The notes beneath the pieces were generated by a model. That model was not told the DNA's origin. It did no database searches and saw only the letters and a program-made list of their open reading frames with translations. A stretch of DNA of 64,000 nucleotides from Larus michahellis. Its lineage: Eukaryota; Chordata; Aves; Charadriiformes; Laridae. The stretch lies in the NCBI RefSeq assembly GCF_964199755.1, contig NC_133896.1:94488200-94552199 (forward strand). The letters are read 5' to 3'. Shown here one piece after another: positions 46,601-64,000 of the stretch (the first letter of the stretch is position 1; each line of letters opens with the position of its first letter). The translations under genes and the position numbers were made by a program.

Positions 46601-47203
46601 TTCTTTGTCACTGGACAGGGGACAAGAAATGCAGTCAAGCTATTTATCACCTCGTTTCCAGGTAATGAAGACAAATGTTCAAACTCTGCCATCCCCTGCC
46701 ACGATGTTTAGGCAGAAGCCCTGAGGACAGGGCCTTAGTTTTTGTGCGTTTGCTAGCACTTCAAAGAAGGGGTGTCAAGTGCCAACTAGTGTTCCTGGGC
46801 ACTCCCCCAGTACACGTGTTAGTTACACCACCACAGACATTTTTGCTATGCTAAACTCCCCAAAGTGTTTCCAGTCTTTCAACATCAATCAGCATAACTG
46901 AAGCCAGTAGTAAATTGATTCTCACATTCCACGGGTGCCGGTTTTTGTTAGAAATGATTTGTGATAGATACAGTGGAATATATTGATTAGTACTGACAGT
47001 CCCAGTTTCCCAGGCGCTTTGTAGCACTGCCATCCCAAAATGACCTGCTTTCCACCTTGTCAATTTTCTTCTGCAGAGTCTGTTATAAATATCTATTCTA
47101 TTATGAGAGCTTCAACCCCCTCCAGAAAACAAGACAAAAGGGTCAGGCAAGTAAAAAAAAATAAATAGTGCAATAGGTTTGCAGTGTTGCAAAAGAGCTT
47201 GTT
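43607..47203. other. Intergenic DNA between SLC22A15 and MAB21L3
   Basis: No recognised gene or transposon. Open frames are short and have no recognisable domain. A T12 run lies at 46487-46498. Confidence 0.5.
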
Positions 47204-47209
47204 TTTATT
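47204..47209 (-). terminator. Candidate distal polyadenylation signal for SLC22A15
   Basis: AATAAA on the minus strand within CTCAATAAAAACAAG, followed 15-25 bases later by a TTGCA/CTGCA context suited to cleavage. It would give a 3' UTR of about 9 kb; nearer signals exist, so use is uncertain. Confidence 0.3.
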
Positions 47210-48429
47210 GAGATATTTTGTGTCGGGGAAGAAAAGGCACAAAATAAGTTACAAAGACATTATATGAACTGTGTGAGTCAGAGGCAGTATCAGAGCTGTT
47301 ACAAATCACCTAAAAGTTGGCTTACTAACATAGGTTAGCCTTTACAAAAATCTTAAAAGAAAAAAATGTATTTCAAATGATCAAAATCATTCAGAAATTA
47401 AGTGAGAATGTAAAGACCACCAATATTAATTTTGACTAAATTCACCTGGGCTTACCACCATCACCCTCTCAGAAGACAGATATCAATGGAAAATATGTAG
47501 TATTACAGAAATATTTTTAAAACTCATTTACATTTTATAAATTAAGAACCTGATATTTTGTACCTCCAGCGAAGTACAGTACATACAGGTAAGGCAGTAT
47601 GCATAGGAAATACATTAAGAAAACAGAATAGGTAAGTGCAATTATTCTGAATATTTCAACATTTGTTATGGCCCCTCACGTATGGCAAAGAACATCTTAA
47701 AAAGTTGGATCCAACAGCTGTTCACAGAACATATGAATATACCACCATAAAAGGCCTATTGTGGAAAAGCTTATGCTGTCTTTAGTTGTGACTTCTCAAA
47801 TCACGTATTCTAAAAACCAGACTTTTCAGCAGTACAACTCTGAGTTAACAACAGCACACTAATACAGTTAAAGAAGAGAAAGTACTTCTGAAATACACCA
47901 GTCATTCTAACATAGGAAGGCTCATAACACTCAGTATTCAAGTAATCCAAATTTAAATATTTAAAAATACACACACCAACTATATACAACTTGATTTTTG
48001 TTTGAAGCAGTGAATCCATTCCCCCCCATTCCCACTTTCCTGTTACTCAACTCTCAACTGGCAAGGACTTCCGATTGTTGTTTCAAATTAAACTGTCATG
48101 AGGATCTACAGGATGCAGAGACTATACAAAGATTTGTTTTCATGATGGTGAAGGGTTGAGCAGAAAGTAGTTTACCCCTTTGGCTGCTCCTCTGGTCAAG
48201 TGAGATCTAAGTGCTGTCTTCTGAAATCAGCAGGGATGCAAATGTAACCAGACACAGAACTTGGCTATAAATGTCTGGTTATATCCTTAGGAGTCTCATT
48301 TACTTGACCCAAAACACCAGTAACACAGGAAGGTAATACAGTACCAACTACCACCCACAAAAACCGTCAACCCAAACTGTAAGGTCTTGATTTGAAGAAA
48401 ACCCTGTACAGTCATGTATTGAGCATAAC

Positions 48430-48530
48430 TGTCAGGGTTTTGGTAGCAAGGGGGCTGCAGGGTCTCCTGTGTGGGAAGAGGCCACAGACTGCCCTGTTCT
48501 GGTCCCAGCCAGCTCAGCAACAGGCACACA
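48430..48530 (+). mobile_element. Probable LTR fragment of an endogenous retrovirus-like element
   Basis: TGTCAGGGTTTTGGTAGCAA, GGGGGCTGCAGGG, GGGAAGAGGCC and CCAGCCAGCTC resemble, in order, the start of a common avian ERVL-type LTR as I remember it. Only about 100 bases remain and there is no coding part. It abuts a CR1 tail. Confidence 0.45.
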
Positions 48531-48535
48531 GAAAT

Positions 48536-48805
48536 CACAGAATGGCTGAGGTCAGAATGGAACCTCTGGAGGTCATCTGGTCCAACCTCCCTGCTCAAGC
48601 AGGGCCACCCACTAAAAGTGGGCTGCCTAGAACTATGTCCAGATAGTTTCTGAATATCTCCACGTATGGAGATTCCACAGCCTCTCCAGGCAACCTGTAC
48701 CAGTGCTTGGTCACCCTCACAAAAGTTCTTCCCTATGTTCAGATGGATCCTCCTGTGTTTTGTTAGTGGCCACTGCATCTTGGGCACAGCAGGCACTGAT
48801 CCACT
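48536..48805 (-). mobile_element. CR1 LINE 3' tail
   Basis: CACAGAATGGCTGAGGTCAG, GGTCATCTGGTCCAACCTCC, CTGCTCAAGCAGGGCCACC and TGTTCAGATGGATCCTCCTG are the CR1 3' region in reverse orientation, 5'-truncated. It is in the same orientation as SLC22A15 and would lie within its 3' UTR if the distal polyadenylation signal is used. Confidence 0.93.
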
Positions 48806-51800
48806 GCACTCCAACACTGTCAGAGGAGTTTCTGGCACTTCTGCAAAGGCATGTTTAAGAAAGGGCAGTAAATGACAAGAAAGATTACAGTGCTATAGCA
48901 GTAGGAGGAAAAAAGGATAAAACCATGCCAGCACAAGAGGAGCAGAAAGGAGAGACGGCTGAGCAGGAAAAACGCCAAAGGAAAATCATAGCCTGAGCAG
49001 AGGATGAGAGTAAACTCAGGAGGAGCTACAACTCTAGAGGGAGTGCGGCTGGTGAAGAAACCCACAGGAGAGCAGTTAAATAAGAGACAAGGAGCAGTGA
49101 AAGAACAGCAGACAACAGCCTGATCCCAATCTCCTGCACTGCCTGTTGCACTGCTGAAGGAACATGCAGCCAAGGAACTGGAGACCACTCTGGGGTGGGG
49201 GATAGCATGGGGGGAGAGAGGGAAGAATGGTATCTGGAAGGAAGCAGCAGTGTTTTCCTTAAGTGTTTTATTTATTTTTTCTTTCAATACCAAAACCAGT
49301 AATTAAAAGCTCTTTAATTAGCAATAAATTAAATTGATTAAAGCTCCCCAACTCAAAACTTTTTATTGCTCCCAAAAAGTCATGTCCTCAACTCAGGTTA
49401 GTATAAAACCAAGAGCTTTCTGGCCCTTCTAAAAGCAGACAGTACACACAGGAGAACCCATGTTCTAAGTGTGTAATTATTCTGCTCCTTCAAAAGCGTA
49501 AATCTTTTAACTAAATTTAAAAGACCTTTAAGAAAAAACTTTAAATAGAAGGAGGACTTGTGGTCTTTAAGTCATAGATTCCCACACAAATAAGAAAAAT
49601 TAATTATTTTCTAGTTTCATAAAAATCAATTAAATACAAAACTGACAAAAAAGCTCAACATAAAGAGGTAGCTTAAAAAAAAAATCAAAGTTATTAAATT
49701 CAGGAAGGAAAAGTAGTGCAATAAAAGTATCCATACGAAAAATATATTTCCAATTTTTACATAACTTACTCAAGTTTTCACAAGAACAAAATAAGATTTG
49801 GGTTAGACTTTGGGGAGCAACAAGGATCAAATATTCAAAACCAGTCTTAGAGGCATACTTGAAATCACAGCAACTGCAATAAGTTCTTTTCTCACAAATC
49901 ACCCAGCATTTGTCTGCTCTATAACAGTTTTCATCAGTGTCTGCAACACTTAAATTTTTTTTTCCCTACAAACTAACATCAGAAACGCCTGTGTCCCAAT
50001 GAAGTTTCCATCATTCAAAAACATTTTGTTTGAACGTGGATGTGCCAAATACCTCTCTGGGATATCTTTCAGTAAATATAACTTTCAATATTGGCAAAGG
50101 TTTTTCTTACTGTCATACTTTTACTGCCTCCTGACAAAGTAGCACCTCAGATGCGGTGGTGGGAAGCAGTAACATGCATCCTAAAGATCTGTTTCCTCTA
50201 CGAACCTTTTGCAAATGGGGTGGGGAAGTACTTAAACATACTCCATTCTATAAGTTTGCTGTGTATGAGAGGACCCTGACACCCCATGGTCCCACACCAT
50301 TCTGCATGCACAGTGGAAAGAGCAAATTAATTCTTTCAAACCATTTATCTGGGGGCAGCCAGCTCTTGCTGCACAAACTTTTCTCCACCTGCCTATTTAC
50401 TGGCAAACAAGCAGCCATGATAGGGCTGACTTGCAGTGAATTTTAGTTGTACTAGGGATTTAAACTCTAGATCTTATTATTTATCAATGCCTCAAACAGT
50501 CTGTATATTTTATAGAAATCTGCTAGATCCTATGAAGCTCCAGGCAAGCTGTTATTAGCAATGCTAATTTGTAAGACTGACAAATGAACTAACAAATTCC
50601 AATGTGCAACTTTTAACCAGGTTTTATCAGGTCTTAGAGTGAGCTTTGCAACTCAGAAGCAAACAGGCTCTGCAGATTTCTTTATAATGGCTACATGGTA
50701 TAAATTCTGCATGTTCTACAAAACCTACACTTTATCTTAAATCCTTCATTTAATTTCTTTGGTTTCTCAAAAACAAAAGCTACTTGAGTGAACTGAGCAA
50801 TGAACGAAAGACAAGGAAACAAAGGTAACTCTCTCTCTGTCCCCTAAAGCTCCAGAGCTGCTTGTAAATACCAGTTTTCGCAGGCTGCATGGAAGAATTC
50901 CAAATGAATGCAGTTAGAACTAGTTTTGGACCATCGCTTTCCAGCAAAAACTGTCTTTGGCACTTATATAATCCAATTCTATGATGTCTCTTTACACACA
51001 GTCCCATATCAAGTTGACTGAGGAAATTAAAGACAACTCTTATAAAACAGGCACTTCAAATTAGAACAGAAAAATCTGTTCCCCATTAGGCAATACAGGA
51101 GCTTTTTTCAGAATGACAGAAACAACAAGTTGTACCAAAAATAAGACGAGAGAGTTCAGTAAATTCGGACTGTTAGGCTGAAAGTTTTACCCAGCTCTAT
51201 TAGACTTAAATAACAGTAGCACCTGGAAAATCTGAAGGCTGGAAGAGACTGGACTTACAAATACACAGCATGGAAAAAATCTGTATAAATCTGTTCACCC
51301 TTCAATTTTGCATTTAGATCTCTCAGAGGTTCTCTTACGTAGGTATCTTTCTTCCATTTAATTCTTCTTGTAGTAAGATACAAGCAATGAGACTCAAAAC
51401 AGAGCTATACCCCAAGTCTCCTGTTTGGTAAACACCTCAATATAGACATTTCTGACACAGGCATTAAATGTGTCAGGCCAGACTAACTTCCATCATCAAA
51501 TGATAGCACCGCTCTTGGGCTTTTCTGACATATTTACTGCAAGGCTCACAACTCGCATGCACAGATGTCTAGATTCAGCTGTGTCAAAGAGCATGATCAA
51601 AGAAACTCTAACAGGGTGGAAAAAGGTATACATAGCACACCATCCTTCAGCTAAAACAAAATAATACTAACTAAATCTGCATTCAGTGATTACGCAGAAG
51701 ACTCAGGAACAAGAGTTTTAGCTCAAATGTTTCCATTAACATACTCTAGGAAAAGTAAGTTTGTTCCTCACTTTCCCCTTTTCCTCAATACAACAAAAGC

Positions 51801-54800
51801 ATTCTTTTGTGAAAGGCTTTTATATGTGTAGGTGAAATAGGCTGGAAAATGTAAATTCAACTGCATTCCCCATGGTTCTGCAATGGATATTCTGCTGAGC
51901 TCAGTACGTCCATACAGTCTGGAAACCCTGGCATGGATTCTGTGCTGTGAACAGAGAAGCATATGCCTGCAATCCTTAAAGCCTTGACTGTAACAAAGGT
52001 GGCAACTAGTTACAACCTGCTCCATATTAATTAAGTGTCTCTGGAGACATGTGGACACATTCTTCACTCAACACCCTGACCTGAACACCGAGCCACCACT
52101 TGTGGCCCTCCTTTAACACGAGCTTCCAAGTTCCTGGTGTGTCAGGGAGTCCCTGAATAGCACTTCCCCAAACCCTAGGTGGAGAGCATTAGCTTTGTTT
52201 TCAGGCGAAGCAGTTTAAATATTCTATTCTCGTCAGCCTATCAAAAATAGACAGGTAGTAAAATCCTTTTAGAAGGCTGAAGTATCAGTTGTGTGACAAA
52301 AATGCAGCAAATAATTCTAATCTTTCCATCTTTCTAAAGGGAAGCTGACAAATTAAGCTATGGCCAGTCATACAGCATTCTCCAAAAGAGAGCTTTACTA
52401 ATTTTAATGGTTTTAGTGACATGCCATCTCACAGAAAAGCTGAGTCCAAAAGAAAACTGAAGCATGCCACATTTTATATTGATCAAAAGAAATGCTTCAT
52501 CACTAAAGTAGTAGTGCTATACAAAGTTGATATTAAGAAGGGAATGATGAAACTGGTGTCCCCAGCAGGACATCCTGGAACCAATGCTAGCTCTGAAAGG
52601 AGAAGCTTCAAGTCAACACAAGCAGCAAGAAGGGTATTTCTACCCAATGGCTACTATCTTGTGTTCTCATTTACCCTTGCCCTAAAGTGTTTCTGTTGAA
52701 TCCTCTACTCTTTTGACTCCCTCCAGCTAATTCTCCTGCATGCTGTCTCACACGACCTGTCATTCTCCTTCATTCCTAGCTGTATTTAAGCATCACTTGT
52801 GAAGTCCCCAGACAGCAGAATCTCAAACATACCTCACCCGAGACATTATTAAGATCTGACTAGTCAGCACCATGAGAAAGCTTCTCTCATTTCTAGCATA
52901 ATCCCATTAAGTGAGCTGTCTGAAAAAAACCGACAGCTACAAAACCAAAGGAATCCAGGGAAGGAATTCCCATCTTGGGTGTAGGTAGGCTAGTGCCTGT
53001 ACAACACAAAAATCAGTTAACAGTGTAGGCTGCTTAGTATACAAAGCTACTCTGGAAAAAAATTTGGGATAAGGTTGTCATACTTCACTCAACTATAGCA
53101 AGGATATTGGGTCTCAGACTCTTAGCATTACAATACATCATAAACTATGATATAACTAGCGCTGTATCAGCCTCTGCTCTCCAGCAGCTCCCTGGGGCAA
53201 CCTTACTGCCCAAACACAGACTTATTAATCGGGCCTACGCAGACTACTTACATATAACTTCAAAGCTACATATTACAAACTTCTGACTTGGGCTTTCAAG
53301 TAACATGGTTGTGGGACCCATAACAGCAGGCACTGCTCAACTGAAGAAGTTCTGCTTAGCAATAATGCTCCATTCTAGATACAGAAAATTCTGCCCATGT
53401 AGGCTACAAAACACTGTGCAGCATCTGTCCCCAGTGAATGCCACATACAGCACAAGTATCTCAATATTATAAAGCATTACACTCTATAGGTAAGAAAAAA
53501 GTGATCCTACAGGGTTTCTGTACCAGAAGGCCAGTTCTTATGAAACAAACCTCTCTGAAAAGAAACTTAATGCACCCAACAGATTTGGACTTAAGAACAC
53601 AAAGCAGGAGAGCAAGTAATTGTAAGAAGCCTGATACTACATTGCTGAGCTCCTCCTGGAGGGTTCTCATCTATAAAACTTCTGAATTAACTGGCCAGGG
53701 AGAGTAACAATCGAGAGTTCCTATGGTTGACACAAAAAAGATGCTGCCCTTTAAAATTTGAAAGGTGCAAACACAGGACAGGTATAAGGTTAAAAAAGAG
53801 CAGCAACTTTTATGGAAAAAAATTGCTGATGTTTTCGTCACTCTCATTTTTGCAATTCTACATGTGTATACTGATGATATCAAAGTGCATGGGTGGACAG
53901 GTAAATTTAATTTTAAGTTGAGGACTGTCACAAAACCCAGATCAGGTCTTGGAAAGAGCAATCTCCTCCACCTGAACCATTAGCACATCCTACTGTTCTA
54001 ATGAAAATTATGTTGAGGTGTCCCATGGCATGGCCAGGGTTGCCAGTAGCAGATGACGACAGTAAAACTATGGAGTGAAGAAGGCTCACAGTTCCTGTCT
54101 GCCTCTCAGGGGACTTACTCCACCTATTGTCCAAAGAGGGACAGAGGCAGCAAACACCTAAAAAACCTGCTGCGTCTTGTCAGCATGTTAATATCACCAG
54201 GCTTACCACTATATGCTTCTAAATAAGCAGGTATTATTTATTTAGATGCCATCAGCAACAAAAAAAGTCTTTTTTTTCCGTCTGTCCATAATTCAAAATG
54301 TGAATGCAAAACTAAAAAACATTATTTGACCAAATAGATTCAACCTTTCCAAGTACTTCTGAGTACCTTATTTGGGGCAATTTTCTTGCATGCAAAAGCA
54401 CCACATAAGACAGAAAGACTATCCAGCTGGGTTTAAAAGTACCCTGCCATAGCTACAACAACTATTCAACAGTCTGGAAAAAATAAAGTGAAGACTGGAG
54501 GCCGGAATTCTTCTAGTGAAGCTCATAACACAGGCAAAAATCAAAACAATACTGACACATTGTCCATAGGGACTGAAGTTCCTGACTTTGCTCAGTCAAT
54601 GCCTGGATCAAGTTCAGGCCAAGCGGGAGGACTGCATGTGTGAATCCTCAGTCTCTGGGCTGCCCTCTGCACCAGCAAGGGTAGCTGCTCATTGCTCAGC
54701 CTTACAGTTCCCAGCTGTAACTTCCCAGCAACATTCAAGCAGCTAGCTGCAAACTTCAGATGCTCTCTGCTTTCACTTCCTTTCAGAGTAAAGGAGCTTC

Positions 54801-56398
54801 CCAGTTTAACCAGAAACTATTCAGCAGTCAGCTTTTTGAATTTTTTTAATCCATCTTTCTTTAGTCTAACATCCACAAAAATGGCTGTCAAGCCTGACAA
54901 TGCATTTGCTGCCATTGTGTGGCATTTTCTAAGAACTCCAAGTATAAAGATTAGCAAACTAAGGATTCTAAGTAAATTAATCTTAATAAATAGAAAGCAA
55001 CAGGTTAGAGGATGAAGATGACAATGTGATCAAGAAAACTGAATCCTTGTAAGGCCTCATCTTTGTAGCTGGAACATTTCATATGTTCATGTTTCATATT
55101 TCAAGATTCCATATCCCTCTAACAAAGCACTTACAGGAAGTTCAGCATAAACAGGAGAATGAAGTTGTCTTCCTCAAGGAGGTCACGTAACCAAGTGCTC
55201 AAGCAAGCACCTGGCTAAGAAACAACATCAAGTAATCAAATGCTGTCTCAAATACTTTTGCTCCCCCCCTTTTTTTTTTTAAATGAGAACTTTATCTACA
55301 CACAAGAATTTTAAATAAATACTAGCAGCTTCCTGGCAATAACCTCCAAAACGTAACAGCAACCCATGGTTCCTCTTACCACTTCAGAGTTAAGTTTCTT
55401 GCAGAAATAAAGACAGATAAGGCCCACAAAAATGAGCTATATATTCTAACAGACACCTCACACACACTATGTGATAAATACCTCACCTATGTCCCACCCG
55501 TGAAATTACATCCTTCACAGAATTATTTCATTCCACAGAGAAGCTGCTGAGCTTCAATATTTATGGCAAAGTGAGGACTAGGGAAAAGTGGGAAAAGTAG
55601 GCAAAGCTATAAACAGTAGTGCTGAGATGTGGGGAACATGTGGTAAATGTATGCATAAGACAGCCCAAGAAATCACTTGGTTGATGAACAGAAGGGAAAA
55701 AAAATAATCAGTAATGTCCTTTACGTCTGCAGGCTTTATGGTTGCTCTTTTCTGTAGTCCTTCCTCCCAGCCTTCCATTATCATCAAGTTACACACAACT
55801 CATGACTAACCAGCTGCATTCTGGAACTACATACAGGTGGGTGTGTGTGCACGCAGGGAGAGAAACCTTATGGTCATAGTTGCCTCTCCCCTACTCAGTA
55901 TGCAGAAGCCAATTTAACATACAATTTCAGGAATCTGTTCCCATTGGAGCAGCACACAGCACATTCTGTGACCACTTTCACTCTCCAGAAAAAAAGTGGA
56001 TGTTTTTGAGTTTGTCAATTTATACTGAATCAAAATCAACCACCTTGAAAGTAAAATACAAACATGTGCATTGATGATCTGTCCAAATCTATCTAAGCCT
56101 AGGTAATTTCCTAGGTTTCAGAAGTACATGATCCCACCCTTGCTGTCTCACCTGGCTTCAAATGTGGTCCAAGCACTGTCATTCTGAATCACAAGAATTT
56201 GAACAGCTGTCTCATATGGAGAGCATCAGTGGTGTAATTAGTCTGAACACTACTCAAACCCCTCTCCTAGTCAGGAAAAACACAGGAACTTGTGCAATGA
56301 CATTCCCTGACAGGCGAGGTCCCCAGTACTCATCTTACAGCTGGACTGACCAGGCAAGTAAGAAAAAGCATAAAATAAGCCAGTGTTTCTTCTTTTCA

Positions 56399-63922
<7,524 letters not shown>

Positions 63923-64000
63923 TCAAATATATCTTCACAATCATTTCAATCACACAACAGTATGGACTGAAAAGGATTCTACTGAGGAATCTGCTACAAC

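Larger units (their letters stand above)
47204..56398 (-). other. Region downstream of SLC22A15 stop, probable long 3' UTR in part
   Basis: About 9 kb of AT-rich DNA follows the SLC22A15 stop with no convincing coding frame. Several AATAAA signals read on the minus strand: near 54.2 kb, near 49.27 and 49.37 kb, and at 47209-47204. The last is followed by TTGCA cleavage-like sequence. Repeats are few apart from the LTR-like/CR1 block at 48.4-48.8 kb. The true 3' end could be at any of these signals, so the left limit given here is the most distal reasonable one. Confidence 0.35.

Noticed and set aside
48296-48838. 180-codon minus-strand frame as a gene
   Set aside because: It is built almost entirely from the CR1 tail and the LTR-like fragment.

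Overview
This is vertebrate nuclear DNA, almost certainly from a bird. Genes are split into short exons by GT-AG introns, and the recognisable interspersed repeats are nearly all CR1 LINE pieces, including tails of the avian 'TTGGAAGGGACCTT' type. There is no bacterial or organellar gene organisation. Most long open frames in the window are chance frames in non-coding DNA.

Two protein-coding genes are supported, both on the minus strand and in the same order and orientation as in human 1p13.1 (SLC22A15 then MAB21L3). (1) The 3' part of SLC22A15 enters from the right edge: its last four coding exons lie at 63882-63762, 62679-62607, 59778-59590 and 56485-56399, and give the last MFS transmembrane segments and the acidic C-terminal tail. 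(2) A complete MAB21L3 coding sequence of six exons (36092-36045, 31655-31515, 26921-26630, 23830-23649, 22855-22661, 19907-19674) joins in phase to 363 codons plus a stop, and is framed by an in-frame upstream stop and good splice sites.

Layout by region. 1-19.6 kb: intergenic DNA downstream of MAB21L3, fairly GC-rich up to about 10 kb. It holds an 80-bp direct repeat (4196/4528) leading into a small CpG island (about 4.6-4.9 kb), a G-quadruplex motif at 13.4 kb, AT-rich stretches that look like conserved non-coding DNA, and several CR1 copies. One of these is a clear nested insertion at 16.8-18.4 kb. 19.7-36.2 kb: MAB21L3. 36.2-47.2 kb: intergenic and MAB21L3 upstream DNA, with a pyrimidine-rich promoter-like tract near 36.7 kb and an unexplained exon-like open frame at 43.3-43.6 kb. 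47.2-56.4 kb: AT-rich DNA downstream of the SLC22A15 stop, probably in part a long 3' UTR, interrupted by an LTR-like fragment plus a CR1 tail at 48.4-48.8 kb. 56.4-64 kb: SLC22A15 introns, one carrying a 1.4-kb ancient CR1.

The two genes are neighbours but have unrelated roles: a membrane transporter and a soluble Mab-21/cGAS-like fold protein. I found no convincing new multigene system. The best leads are the degenerate nucleotidyltransferase site of MAB21L3, the orphan CpG island with its duplicated flank, the exon-like open frame at 43.4 kb, and the putative long 3' UTR.
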